Part shown: positions 14,910 through 33,158 of the stretch, one piece after another
Layout: every line of letters begins with the position of its first letter
Position numbering within the stretch: the first letter of the stretch is position 1
Assembly: GCF_000423905.1 (NCBI RefSeq)
Contig: NZ_AUIW01000005.1
Span: 1 to 64,000, forward strand
Direction of reading: 5' to 3'
Source of the DNA: Thermus antranikianii DSM 12462
GTDB taxonomy: Bacteria > Deinococcota > Deinococci > Deinococcales > Thermaceae
DNA: 64,000 nt
Position numbers and translations under genes: made by a program
The notes under the pieces: generated by a model
What the model was told of the DNA's origin: nothing
What the model saw: the letters and a program-made list of their open reading frames with translations, nothing else
Database searches by the model: none

Positions 14910-15796
14910 GCCTTCTCCTCCTGGGCGCAGGGGGGCTTCTCCTCTGGCTTCTGGAGCGGGCCGGGCGGAGGCGGCTTCTCTCCGCCTTGGACCCTGCCTT
15001 CCTCCCTGGGCCTAAACCCCTACCCCTTCCCTTCCTCCTGGCCCCTCTTTTCCTCCTCCTGGCGGCAGGCCGCCTCGAGGCCAGCCTTCCCTGGCGGGAG
15101 AACCTCACCCAGGCCCTGCTGGTGGTGGACACCAGCCACTCCATGGCCGCGGACGACGAGGCCCCCACCCGGCTGGCGCGGGCCAAGGCCCTGGCCGAAA
15201 ACTTCCTTCGCGGCCTGGATCCCTCGGTCAAGGTAGGGCTGGTGAGCTTCGGACCCCAGGCGGTCCTGGTCCTCTCCCCTACCCGGGACCGCCAGGCCCT
15301 CCTCAAGGCCCTGCAAGGCCTCAAACCCGGGGGGGCCACCCCTTTGGGCCAGGGTCTCCTCCAGGCCCGGCGGATCCTGCGGCCCAAGGGACCAGAAGGG
15401 GATCTTCCCCAGGCAAAACCCCCCGCCGCCATCCTTCTTCTTTCCGACGGAGCGGCCAACGCAGGGGGCGATCCCCTCGAGGCGGCTAAAGAACTCTCCC
15501 GGGCAGGCCTCCCCGTCTTCGTGCGTCCCTTGGGCGACCCTAGGGGGGCGGTGAGCCGCATCGGGGAGGGGCTTTACTTCGTGCCCACCAACCCCACAAA
15601 CCTCCTGCGCCTGGCCCAGGCCACCGGGGGCCAGGTGCTCGGCGAGGATTTCCAACCCCTCTACCGGGCCCTCCGCCCCTACCGGGTGTGGCGGACCCAG
15701 ACCCTAGACCTCACCCAGGCCCTGGTGGTGGCGGGGCTTCTCTCCTTTTCCTTCGGCGCTTACCTGAACCTGGCCCGGGAAGGGAGGTGGCCGTGA
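14876..15796 (+). CDS. VWA-domain membrane protein (BatA-like)
   Basis: The 306-residue protein has hydrophobic segments near residues 10-28 and 45-62. A von Willebrand A domain follows with an intact MIDAS (VVDTSHSMAADD) and further metal-site elements (TPLGQG, LLLSDGAANAGG). A C-terminal membrane helix comes near residue 283. BatA-type proteins bind divalent metal and partner proteins at the membrane with MoxR. GTG 14876 is the start, preceded by AGGAGG and overlapping the DUF58 gene by 34 bases. It overlaps the next VWA gene by GTGA, so the operon is translationally coupled. Confidence 0.88.
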   Translation: MAFKSPEGFLLGLLLLGAGGLLLWLLERAGRRRLLSALDPAFLPGPKPLPLPFLLAPLFLLLAAGRLEASLPWRENLTQALLVVDTSHSMAADDEAPTRLARAKALAENFLRGLDPSVKVGLVSFGPQAVLVLSPTRDRQALLKALQGLKPGGATPLGQGLLQARRILRPKGPEGDLPQAKPPAAILLLSDGAANAGGDPLEAAKELSRAGLPVFVRPLGDPRGAVSRIGEGLYFVPTNPTNLLRLAQATGGQVLGEDFQPLYRALRPYRVWRTQTLDLTQALVVAGLLSFSFGAYLNLAREGRWP

Positions 15797-16725
15797 GCCT
15801 GCAGGCCCCCGAGGCTTTAAGCCTTCTCCTCCTTTTGGCCTTCCTGCTCCTGGGCCTTTATCCAAGGCGCCCCAAGGCCCGCCTGCCCCACCCCTTGGTC
15901 TCCCTGCTCCAGCAAGCGGCCCGGGAGTCCCGGAGCGTGCTTCCCTGGTTGCCCCCGGCCCTCTTCCTCCTGGGGCTTCTCCTTCTGGTCCTGGCAGCCA
16001 CCCGCCCCCTCCTGCCCCTGCCCGGCCAGGCGAGCCGGAACGTGGTGATCCTGGTCATGGACGTAAGCCGGAGCATGATGGCGGCCGACCTGAAGCCAAA
16101 CCGCCTCGAGGCGGCCAAGGAAGCCGCCCGGGTCTTCCTCCGCGAGGCGCCAAGGGCCTTAAGGATAGGGCTTGTGGTCTTTGGCAGCCACGCCCAGACC
16201 ATCCACCCTCCCACCACCGACCGCAGGCGCCTAAGGGAGAGCCTGGACAGCCTGGAGTTCGGCCGCTCCACAGCCATCGGGGAGGGAATCCTGGAAGCCC
16301 TGCGCAACATCCGCGAGGCCGGGGGCGAAGGGGAGATCCTCCTCCTGACCGACGGCAGGAACCGAACGGGGAAAGACCCCTTGGAGGCGGCGGCCGAAGC
16401 CTCCCGCATGGGGGTGCGCATCTATGCCGTGGGGGTGGGGGTGCCGGGATGGACCCCGGGTCCCGAGGATCCGGTGAGCGCCTTCGGCTTCTTCCCGGGG
16501 GCCTTTGAGGTGGACGAGGAACTCCTCTGGGCCCTGGCAGAGTTCACCGGGGGGCGGTATTACCTGGTGGCCTCGGAAAAGGAGCTTTCCGACCTCTACC
16601 GGAAGCTCGCCCGCTCGGTTCGCCCCGAGGTCATGCCAGGGGAAGCCACCGGGCTCCTGGGGGTCCTGGGAGGGTTTTTGGCCCTCTTAGGGGTGGCCTT
16701 ACGGCGTTACCTTTCCCCCGCCTAG
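15793..16725 (+). CDS. VWA-domain membrane protein (BatB-like)
   Basis: This is the second VWA protein of the operon, with 310 residues. Two N-terminal membrane helices are followed by a VWA domain with MIDAS VMDVSRSMMAAD and the DGRNRTGKDP segment. A C-terminal helix lies near 285-303, within GLLGVLGGFLALLGVAL. GTG 15793 is favoured because GGGAGG lies about six bases upstream; it overlaps the preceding stop as GTGA. A longer frame to 15688 reads through the preceding gene and was rejected. The stop shares four bases (CTAG) with the convergent small gene. Function is the same complex as the preceding gene. Confidence 0.87.
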   Translation: MSLQAPEALSLLLLLAFLLLGLYPRRPKARLPHPLVSLLQQAARESRSVLPWLPPALFLLGLLLLVLAATRPLLPLPGQASRNVVILVMDVSRSMMAADLKPNRLEAAKEAARVFLREAPRALRIGLVVFGSHAQTIHPPTTDRRRLRESLDSLEFGRSTAIGEGILEALRNIREAGGEGEILLLTDGRNRTGKDPLEAAAEASRMGVRIYAVGVGVPGWTPGPEDPVSAFGFFPGAFEVDEELLWALAEFTGGRYYLVASEKELSDLYRKLARSVRPEVMPGEATGLLGVLGGFLALLGVALRRYLSPA

Positions 16726-17006
16726 GACCCGCCAAAGGGGTTAGGAACGGGCTCCACCGGGAAAAGCTCCTGGGGCTCACCCCCAGGCACCGGGAGCATG
16801 CGGAAAAACTCCCCGTTCAAGAAGAGGTAAACCTGGGGTTCGCATCCCTCCCCGCCCGGGGAAGGGAGTTGCTGGACGGGTATGGACCCCAAAACCCAGG
16901 AAGCAGGGACTTCCCGCAAGGACCCGCTCCCGGGTAGCCGCCCCATCCAGGCCACCCCCATCCCAAGAAGCCCTCCCAGGGCCAGACCCAGTAGAAAAGG
17001 CCTCAT
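16722..17006 (-). CDS. Hypothetical small secreted or anchored protein
   Basis: I do not recognise this 94-residue protein. It begins with a hydrophobic signal or anchor (RPFLLGLALGGLLGMGVAWM), followed by a short soluble region with LREVPASWVLGSIPVQQLPS, one cysteine (EGCEPQ), VYLFLNGEFFRMLPVPGGE and a proline-rich tail. The start is ATG 17006; longer frames upstream look like noise. It is convergent with the VWA gene and shares four bases at the stops. It is isolated from other minus-strand genes, so no pathway can be inferred. Confidence 0.55.
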   Translation of the reverse strand: MRPFLLGLALGGLLGMGVAWMGRLPGSGSLREVPASWVLGSIPVQQLPSPGGEGCEPQVYLFLNGEFFRMLPVPGGEPQELFPVEPVPNPFGGS

Positions 17007-17112
17007 ACCCTTTAGGGTAGCAGCCCGGGCGAAAAGGGCAGGCCGGGGAGCACTTTTCCAGCCATACCCCCGCCCAAGCCTTTTCTCAAGCCAGGGGCGT
17101 AAGATGTAAGGC

Positions 17113-17967
17113 ATGTACGCCCTGCACGAGGGCCTGCGGCAGATCCTCCGCCATCCCACGGCCAGCCTCGCCACCTTCTTCACCGCCCTCGTATCCTTCG
17201 CCCTGCTTTACTTCCTGGGCCTTGTCCTTTGGAACCTGGAGCGGGTGGTGCATACCCTGGAGCGGGAACTGGAAGTGGCGGCCTTCCTGCAAAAGGAAGC
17301 CAACGTGGAGGCCCTCCTCACCGAGATCCAGGGCTGGCCGGAAGTGGGCGAGGTGCGGCTTCAAAGCAAGGAGGAGGCCCTGGCCCAGCTGGTCCTGGAC
17401 TACCCCTACCTGGCCGAGGCCAAGGACCTGGTGGAAAATCCCTTGCCCGACACCCTGCGCCTCAGGCTTAAGGATCCGGAAGCGGTGCGCAAGGTGGCGG
17501 AAAGGCTACGGAGGCTTCCGGGGATAGAAGGGGTGGAGTACGGGGGGGAGCTTACGGAAAGGCTGGTCCAGGTGCTATCCGGAAGCCGGCTGGCCATGGG
17601 GGTCCTGGTGGGGCTCCTTCTCCTCAACACCTTCTTCAGCGTCATGGGCTCCATCCGCCTATCCTTAGAAAGCCGGAAGGAAGCCCTGGGCATCATGCTC
17701 CTGGTGGGGGCCACCCGGCGGTTTATCCAGGCTCCTTTTGTGGTGGAAGGAATCCTCCTCACCCTTGGGGCAAGCCTCCTGGCGGTGGCCTTCGGTAGCC
17801 TCCTCTACCTAGGCTTGGCGCAGGCCCTCCAGGGGCTCCTTCCCTTCCTCCCCGTGCTGGGGGTCAAGGACCTCTCGCAGACGGGCCTCATGGTCCTGGC
17901 CCTGGCAGTGGTTCTAGGGGCCGGGGGAGCCTTCATGGCCACCCGGGCCTATCTGAGGGAAGTCTAG
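17113..17967 (+). CDS. ftsX: Cell division ABC permease FtsX
   Basis: FtsX is the membrane half of the FtsEX complex, which transmits ATP hydrolysis across the membrane to activate cell-wall hydrolases at division. The 284-residue protein has the FtsX order: cytoplasmic N-tail, first helix (about 21-43), a large extracellular loop (about 45-170) and three helices forming the FtsX/MacB domain. A -10 box TAAGAT (17100-17105) ends seven bases before ATG 17113, indicating a leaderless transcript. The EnvC-like gene follows by one base. The partner ftsE is nearby but on the opposite strand. Confidence 0.93.
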   Translation: MYALHEGLRQILRHPTASLATFFTALVSFALLYFLGLVLWNLERVVHTLERELEVAAFLQKEANVEALLTEIQGWPEVGEVRLQSKEEALAQLVLDYPYLAEAKDLVENPLPDTLRLRLKDPEAVRKVAERLRRLPGIEGVEYGGELTERLVQVLSGSRLAMGVLVGLLLLNTFFSVMGSIRLSLESRKEALGIMLLVGATRRFIQAPFVVEGILLTLGASLLAVAFGSLLYLGLAQALQGLLPFLPVLGVKDLSQTGLMVLALAVVLGAGGAFMATRAYLREV

Positions 17968-17968
17968 G

Positions 17969-19240
17969 ATGCGCCCTAGCTGGCTTATCCTCCTCCTGCT
18001 TTTGTGCCCAGCCCTTCTCCCATGGGCCTTGGGCCAGACCGTGCCCGCCCAGGAGCGCACCGTGCGCAACCTGGAAGGCCAGCTGGAACGGGCCAAGGCC
18101 CTCGAGGAGCAAAGCCAAAGGCGGATCCGGATCCTAAACCAGGAGCTTTCCCGCCTCTCCACCCGGGTGGAGAACCTACTTAAGGAGAAGGCCCGTCTGG
18201 AAGGGGAGATCACCCGATTGGAGAGGGAACGCGCCGCCTTAAGCCGGCAGATCGCCCAGCTGAAAGAGGAGATACGCTGGACGGAAGGGCGCATCGCCCA
18301 GCTGGAAAAGGACCTGGAAAGCCTCAAGGAGCGGCTCCAGGCCCTGATGCGAAGCCTCCACCGGGAAAAGGCGGGCCGCTACCTACCCCTCCTCAGGGCC
18401 CAGTCCTTCACCGACCTGGCGGTCCGGGCCCGCTGGGTGGGGTACATCTCAAGGCAGGATGCGGACTTAGTCCGCGCCCTCCAGGCCACCCTGAAGGCCC
18501 TAAGGGAAGAGCGGGAGCGCTTAGGCCTTCTCCTCGCCGACCTCACCGCCAAGGAAAAGGCTCTCAGGGAAACCCAAAGGGCCCTCGAGGGGCAGAAGAG
18601 GGAGCTGGAGGCTACCCTCTCCAGCCTGGAGCGGGAAGCCCAGGGCAAACGAGCCCTCCTGCGGGAGGCTCTACAGGAAAGGCAACGCCTGCAAGCGGAG
18701 CTAGCCCAGCTCCAGGCCCGGGTCCTGGCGGAGAGGCAACGCCTCCTGGAGCTCAAGCGCCAGGAGGAGGAGCGGCGAAGGCGGGAAGCCGAGCGCCGCC
18801 AGGCCGCGGCCCAGCCGGCACCCCGGGAAGCCAGCGTGGTGGTCCCCCCTCCCCCCCTGCCCGCCACCGTGGGCCGGTTGGCCTTCCCCGTGCCCGGGGG
18901 CAGGATCCTGGTGCCCTACGGACAGGAAGGCCCGTTCCAGGTCATCCAGGGCCCAGCCCCGGGAAGCCCCGTGCAGGCAGCCGCCGAAGGGTACGTGGCC
19001 GGAATCCTCTACCTGCCCAACCTGGGCTACACGGTGATGCTGGTGCACACGGAAACCCTCTCCACCGTCTACACCAACCTGCAAGAACCCCTGGTGCAGG
19101 AAGGGCAAAGGGTAGAGCGGGGCCAGCTCCTCGGCTACACGGGGGGTGGCCTTCTCATCCGCCCGGAGGAGCTGGAGTTCAGGGTGGCAGTACGCATAGG
19201 CGGAGAGACCCGCTTCGTGGATCCCTCCGCCTACTACTAA
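17969..19240 (+). CDS. EnvC-like murein hydrolase activator, coiled coil plus degenerate LytM
   Basis: The 423-residue secreted protein has a signal peptide (cleavage near 22, GLGQT), a long coiled coil rich in Glu, Arg and Leu (about 27-280), and a C-terminal LytM/M23 domain (about 300-423). The zinc and catalytic residues of M23 peptidases are replaced: the usual YAHL histidine is in YTNL, and HLHFEV is ELEFRV. A non-catalytic LytM with a coiled coil is the mark of EnvC-type activators that bind FtsX. It begins one base after ftsX, consistent with a working FtsEX-EnvC system. Confidence 0.88.
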   Translation: MRPSWLILLLLLCPALLPWALGQTVPAQERTVRNLEGQLERAKALEEQSQRRIRILNQELSRLSTRVENLLKEKARLEGEITRLERERAALSRQIAQLKEEIRWTEGRIAQLEKDLESLKERLQALMRSLHREKAGRYLPLLRAQSFTDLAVRARWVGYISRQDADLVRALQATLKALREERERLGLLLADLTAKEKALRETQRALEGQKRELEATLSSLEREAQGKRALLREALQERQRLQAELAQLQARVLAERQRLLELKRQEEERRRREAERRQAAAQPAPREASVVVPPPPLPATVGRLAFPVPGGRILVPYGQEGPFQVIQGPAPGSPVQAAAEGYVAGILYLPNLGYTVMLVHTETLSTVYTNLQEPLVQEGQRVERGQLLGYTGGGLLIRPEELEFRVAVRIGGETRFVDPSAYY

Positions 19241-19252
19241 GGGCCTTGAAGG

Positions 19253-19813
19253 CTATGCGGGCTCAATAAGCCCGTAGTTGCCGTCCTTACGGCGATAGAT
19301 AACGTTGATCTCGTCGGTCTTGGCGTTGCGGAACACGAAGAAGTCGTGGCCCAAAGCCTCCATCTGGAAGGCCGCTTCCTCGGGATCCATGGGCTTCATC
19401 TCGAAGCGCTTGACCCGGACGATTTTGGGACCCTCTTCCTCCTCGGGCTTGCGCAGGGCCTCGAGGTCCTGCACCTCGGGGGGCGGAGGCCCCTGGTACG
19501 AGTGGCGCTTACCGATAAAACGGCGCTCCTTGAAACGCTTGAGCTGGGTTTCCAGGCGGTCCACCATGCGGTCGATGGCCGCGTAAAGGTCGGGATCCTC
19601 CTCCTCCACCCTGACGAGCCCCCCGGGGAGGTCCACCTGCACCTCGGCCTTGGCCTTGCGGGCTACGTGATTGCTACCCGCCAGGGAGAGAACCACCTTG
19701 GCCATGAGCTCCCCGTTCTGGTAGCGGTCCAGGCGGGAGAGCTTCCGCTCCACGTAGTCCCGAATGGCGTCGGTGATCTCCAGGTTGCGACCGATGAGTT
19801 TGTAGACGTTCAT
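19253..19813 (-). CDS. hpf: Ribosome hibernation promoting factor, long form
   Basis: The 186-residue protein dimerises ribosomes into inactive 100S particles in stationary phase. The N-terminal HPF/RaiA domain (about 1-100, starting MNVYKLIGRNLEITDAIRDY) binds the 30S subunit. A linker follows, then the C-terminal dimerisation domain (about 130-186) with KRFEMKPMDPEEA and the DFFVFRNAKTDEINVIYRR block. The start ATG 19813 overlaps the ftsE stop (ATGA) and has GGAGGG upstream, so hpf is coupled to ftsE. That pairing of a division ATPase and a ribosome dormancy factor is unusual. Confidence 0.94.
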   Translation of the reverse strand: MNVYKLIGRNLEITDAIRDYVERKLSRLDRYQNGELMAKVVLSLAGSNHVARKAKAEVQVDLPGGLVRVEEEDPDLYAAIDRMVDRLETQLKRFKERRFIGKRHSYQGPPPPEVQDLEALRKPEEEEGPKIVRVKRFEMKPMDPEEAAFQMEALGHDFFVFRNAKTDEINVIYRRKDGNYGLIEPA

Positions 19814-20538
19814 ATGCCCTCCTTTCCGCCCCGGTCAGGGCTTTCCCTTACCCTTATGCTACCACCTTCCCCAGGACGTTCGTCCCGCACCACCTGCCCG
19901 GCCTTCAGGACCACCACCCGCGCCGGATAGGCTTCCAAAAGCTCCCGGCTATGGGTGGCCACCACCACCGTGGCCCCCCGCTGGTGAGCCGCCTTGAGGA
20001 TATCCAGCACCTGCAAGGCGTTATCCAGGTCCAGGTTCCCCGTGGGCTCGTCCGCCAGGATCACGGGAGGGTCCAGAAGCAAGGCCCGGGCGATGGCCAC
20101 CCGCTGGGCCTCCCCCACGGAAAGCTCCTCGGGAAAGGCCCTCTTCTTGTGGACGAGCCCCACCCGGCGCAGGGCGGTGGTGATCCGCTCTCCCCATTCC
20201 CTGGGAGGAATCCCCTGCACCCTGAGCACAAAGGCCAGGTTCTCCTCCACCGTCATGTCGGAAAGGAGGCGGTGGTCCTGGAAGACCATGCCGATCCGGC
20301 GGCGGTGCAGGGCCACCTGGTCCCCCCTGAGGAGCTTGAGGTTCTGCCCGGCAAAGTACACCGCCCCCTGGGTGGGAAGAAGGCGGCGGAGGATAAGGGC
20401 CAGCAGGGTGGACTTCCCGGCCCCGGAGTGGCCCACCACGTAGACGAACTCCCCCTTCTTCACCTCGAGGCTCACGTTGTAAAGCGCCTTGGTCCCCGTG
20501 CGGGGGTACTCCAGGCCCACCCGGTGGAAGGCGATCAT
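19810..20538 (-). CDS. ftsE: Cell division ATP-binding protein FtsE
   Basis: FtsE is the ATPase of the FtsEX division complex. The 242-residue protein has Walker A GHSGAGKST, a Q-loop in MVFQDHRLL, the signature LSVGEAQRVAIARAL (a variant of LSGGEQQ) and Walker B VILADEPTGNLD, followed by the switch histidine in VVVATHSREL. It resembles FtsE more than LolD in its LSDMTVEENLAF segment. TATAGT ends six bases before ATG 20538, which fits a leaderless start. It is transcribed away from ftsX and coupled to hpf. Confidence 0.9.
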   Translation of the reverse strand: MIAFHRVGLEYPRTGTKALYNVSLEVKKGEFVYVVGHSGAGKSTLLALILRRLLPTQGAVYFAGQNLKLLRGDQVALHRRRIGMVFQDHRLLSDMTVEENLAFVLRVQGIPPREWGERITTALRRVGLVHKKRAFPEELSVGEAQRVAIARALLLDPPVILADEPTGNLDLDNALQVLDILKAAHQRGATVVVATHSRELLEAYPARVVVLKAGQVVRDERPGEGGSIRVRESPDRGGKEGI

Positions 20539-20615
20539 GTCCCTACTATACGGAAGATAGGCCAGACTTTCTTCTCATGGAAAGGCGCTATAGTGGAAGC
20601 TAGGTGAGGGAAGAG

Positions 20616-21941
20616 ATGAAAAAACGCGCATGGCTCATCGCAGGGCTCGGGGTGGCCCTGGCCTTGGTATACGCCCAGCTTCCTCGTCCCCAGGCGGAAA
20701 ACCTCCTGCAAAACCCCAACGGCCAGGCCCTCCTGGAGGTCTACCAGAGGATCCAGCAGGACTACCTGGAGCCCCTGCCCCGGGAGAAGCTCAACGCCCT
20801 CCTGGAAGGGGCCATCGGGGGCATGGTCTCCGCCTTGAAGGACCCCTTCACCAGCTACTCCCCGCCCCAGCGGGCAAGCCTCCGGCAGGAGGACCTCAGG
20901 GGAGAGTTCTTTGGCATCGGGGCCACCCTTTCCCCCGCCAACCCTGACGGCACGGGGGCCAAGATCGAAGGGGTGATGAAGGGCCTTCCCGCCCAGCGGG
21001 CCGGGATGCGGGCCGGGGATGTGATCCTCGAGGTGGACGGGGTGGACGTCACCGGCCTACCCCTCCAGGAGGTGGTGGCCAGAATCCGCGGCCGCGAGGG
21101 CACCAAGGTTACCATCAAGGTTCGTCGGGAAGGCACCCCTGCCCCTTTGGTCTTTGAACTCATCCGGGAAAAGGTGGAGATCATCTCGGTATCCACGGCC
21201 CGGATCGGGGACGTGGGGTATGTGGCCTTGGAAACCTTCGGCAACTTCAAGGTGGAGGACCAACTCAAGAAGGCCATCGATGGGCTTAAGGCCCAGGGCA
21301 TCAAGAAGCTCATCCTTGACCTGCGCGACAACGGAGGCGGCCTCCTAGACCAGGGGTGCGCCGTGGCCAGCGCGTTTCTTAAGGAGGGACCCATCGTTTA
21401 CACCCGCACCAAGAACCTCACACGGGTCTGGTGCGAGGCCTCCGGGAAGCCTTTATGGGATGGCCCCATGGTGGTCCTGGTGAACGGGAACTCGGCCTCC
21501 GCCAGCGAGATCGTGGCCGGGGCCCTCCAGGACTACGGCCGGGCCAAGGTCATCGGGGAGAAGACCTTCGGCAAGGGCGTGGGCCAGACCCCCTACACCC
21601 TGGCCAATGGGGGCGAGCTCACCCTGGTCACCTTCGAGTGGCTCACCCCCAAGCGCCGGGCCATCAACAAGGAGGGCCTGAAGCCCGACATCGAGGTGAA
21701 GGACACCCGCTTCCCCACTCCCTTCTCCCTGCAAGGGGCCGGGGCACCGCCAGGCGCTGAGGTCAGCGTAACCCTAAACGGCAAGACCGTGAAGGTGAAG
21801 GCCGACGCCGAGGGCAAGTTCACCTACGCCGAACCCCAGCGCCAGCGGCCCCTTCCCGAGGACCGGGGGCAGGCGGTCTTGGACCTGGAGCAAGACGCCA
21901 TCCTCAAGCGGGCTTTGCAGGAGCTTAACGCCACCCGTTAG
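20616..21941 (+). CDS. S41 family C-terminal processing protease (CtpA-like)
   Basis: This is a secreted serine protease of 441 residues. An N-terminal signal or anchor (about 5-18) is followed by a helical region, a PDZ domain (about 85-175) and the S41 catalytic core. The Ser-Lys dyad lies in NGNSASASEIVAGAL and GEKTFGKGVGQT. A C-terminal extension of about 80 residues follows the catalytic domain. CtpA-type enzymes trim cell-wall hydrolases and lipoproteins, which suits the ftsX/EnvC/ftsE neighbourhood. ATG 20616 is preceded by GAGGGAAGAG; GTG 20604 is possible. TATAGT at 20589-20594 is the likely -10. A strong terminator follows. Confidence 0.92.
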   Translation: MKKRAWLIAGLGVALALVYAQLPRPQAENLLQNPNGQALLEVYQRIQQDYLEPLPREKLNALLEGAIGGMVSALKDPFTSYSPPQRASLRQEDLRGEFFGIGATLSPANPDGTGAKIEGVMKGLPAQRAGMRAGDVILEVDGVDVTGLPLQEVVARIRGREGTKVTIKVRREGTPAPLVFELIREKVEIISVSTARIGDVGYVALETFGNFKVEDQLKKAIDGLKAQGIKKLILDLRDNGGGLLDQGCAVASAFLKEGPIVYTRTKNLTRVWCEASGKPLWDGPMVVLVNGNSASASEIVAGALQDYGRAKVIGEKTFGKGVGQTPYTLANGGELTLVTFEWLTPKRRAINKEGLKPDIEVKDTRFPTPFSLQGAGAPPGAEVSVTLNGKTVKVKADAEGKFTYAEPQRQRPLPEDRGQAVLDLEQDAILKRALQELNATR

Positions 21942-21956
21942 TCTGGGGGAAAGGCT

Positions 21957-21987
21957 AAAGGGGCCGGGTTTCTCCGGCCCCTTTAAA
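21957..21987 (+). terminator. Rho-independent-type terminator after the CtpA gene
   Basis: AAAGGGGCCGG (21957-21967) pairs perfectly with CCGGCCCCTTT (21974-21984) around a six-base loop. The A/T ends of the stem give bidirectional character, although the T run is short. It lies between convergent ctpA-like and metG genes. Confidence 0.75.
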
Positions 21988-22016
21988 CCACCCCACCGCG
22001 GCTTCATCGGGGTGGG
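21987..22016. repeat. Intergenic hairpin, ACCRCCCCACC family, copy C
   Basis: CCACCCC (21988-21994) pairs with GGGGTGG (22009-22015) around ACCGCGGCTTCATC. Its left side, ACCACCCCACCGCGGC, resembles the left arms of the hairpins at 48563 and 55342, so it may be a third member of a small dispersed repeat. It could also help terminate metG transcription. Confidence 0.4.
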
Positions 22017-22058
22017 GGCTCAGGTAGTTTCTTCTCTACACCCCTCTTGCGCCAAGGG

Positions 22059-24017
<1,959 letters not shown>

Positions 24018-24038
24018 TCACAACCCCGATTCTACACC

Positions 24039-25192
<1,154 letters not shown>

Positions 25193-25240
25193 GAGGGCAT
25201 CATACCCCAAGCCCCCAGGGCGCGGTAAGGAAAGGAGGCG

Positions 25241-25726
25241 CTAAAGTTTGTAGCCGAAACGGCGGAGAAGGTCCTTGCGCCAGGCCACCTCGGCCTCGTC
25301 CTCCACCCCCAGGGGCTTAAAGCCATCCATGACCCCCAGGATGGCCCGCTGCTCCCCTTCCTCCGCCACCACCACCTTGAGGGGATTGGCAGTGGCGGCA
25401 TAGATGCGCACCACCTCCGGGCAGGCCTTCACCGCATGAAGCACGTTGATGGGGTAAAACCCCTCCCCTAAAACGATGAGGAAGGTGTGCCCCGCCGCCA
25501 GGTTGAGGAGGTTCTTGACCGCAAGATCGGTAAGCTCGGGATCGGTGCCCGAGCGCCGCACCAGGCGCTTGCCGCTGGCCTCGGAAAAGGCCAAGCCGAA
25601 CTTGATGCCCGGCACGGCGGTCACCAAAGCCTCGTGCAAGTCCTCCACCGTCTTGATGAAGTGGGCCTGGCCCAGGATGACGTTCAGGTTTTCCGGCTTC
25701 TCGATGGGAATGAGCTTGAGTTCCAT
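25241..25726 (-). CDS. Adenosine-specific kinase (DUF355 family)
   Basis: The 161-residue protein matches the small archaeal/thermophile family described as adenosine-specific kinases. Features are IPIEKPENLNVILGQAHFIK, VPGIKFGLAFSEASG, the ASGKRLVRRSG loop, and AGHTFLIVLGEGFYPINVL. The functional label rests on structural and biochemical work on relatives and may not hold in Thermus. TAAAAT ends seven bases before ATG 25726, so this start is preferred over ATG 25735, which lies inside the -10. The gene is divergent from mqnC, which also has a leaderless-type promoter, across 65 bases. Confidence 0.85.
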   Translation of the reverse strand: MELKLIPIEKPENLNVILGQAHFIKTVEDLHEALVTAVPGIKFGLAFSEASGKRLVRRSGTDPELTDLAVKNLLNLAAGHTFLIVLGEGFYPINVLHAVKACPEVVRIYAATANPLKVVVAEEGEQRAILGVMDGFKPLGVEDEAEVAWRKDLLRRFGYKL

Positions 25727-25791
25727 GCCTTCCATTTTACCCGTAGCCCAACCTCCGACCGGCGAAGCCAGAAGGGTGTAGCATGAGGCCT

Positions 25792-28909
<3,118 letters not shown>

Positions 28910-29093
28910 ACTCGCTCCGGAAACGGGCGCACTGGCGCCGCAAAGCCTACCCATCCTACATGCCGCAAGCCCTTAGAGCCAAGGTCCCTAGGGCCTATAC
29001 CACCCATGCCACCTGGTGCAGGCAAAGGGGGTGCGGACCCGCATGAGCTTAGGGTAGATCCCTTTGGGCCAAAGGGCAAGTAGACTCAAGGAC

Positions 29094-31924
<2,831 letters not shown>

Positions 31925-31937
31925 TTACCGAACCAGG

Positions 31938-31943
31938 TATAAT
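31938..31943 (+). promoter_or_regulatory. -10 box of the BMP-family binding protein gene
   Basis: TATAAT at 31938-31943 is a consensus -10 that would start transcription near 31950. That leaves a short leader with AGGAGGTGGCAG before ATG 31976. No good -35 box is seen. The ligA promoter lies back-to-back in the same 60 bases. Confidence 0.5.
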
Positions 31944-31975
31944 GCCCTACGGCGAAATGCCATAGGAGGTGGCAG

Positions 31976-33100
<1,125 letters not shown>

Positions 33101-33118
33101 AAGAAGGGCTACCTAACC

Positions 33119-33145
33119 TAGGCCGGGGGTTCCCCCGGCCTTTTT
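33119..33145 (+). terminator. Terminator between binding protein and ATPase genes
   Basis: GGCCGGGGG (33121-33129) pairs with CCCCCGGCC (33132-33140) and is followed by TTTTT. It would stop most transcripts after the binding protein gene. The next gene's -10 begins two bases after the T run. Confidence 0.85.
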
Positions 33146-33146
33146 G

Positions 33147-33152
33147 TATACT
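33147..33152 (+). promoter_or_regulatory. Leaderless promoter of the nucleoside transporter ATPase gene
   Basis: TATACT (33147-33152) ends six bases before GTG 33159, so transcription should start at or next to the start codon. The -35 region would fall within the terminator stem, which lacks a consensus. Confidence 0.5.
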
Positions 33153-33158
33153 CCGGGC

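Noticed and set aside
28910-29063. trp leader peptide or T-box before trpB
   Set aside because: I looked for Trp-rich short frames and a T-box core on the minus strand and found neither.
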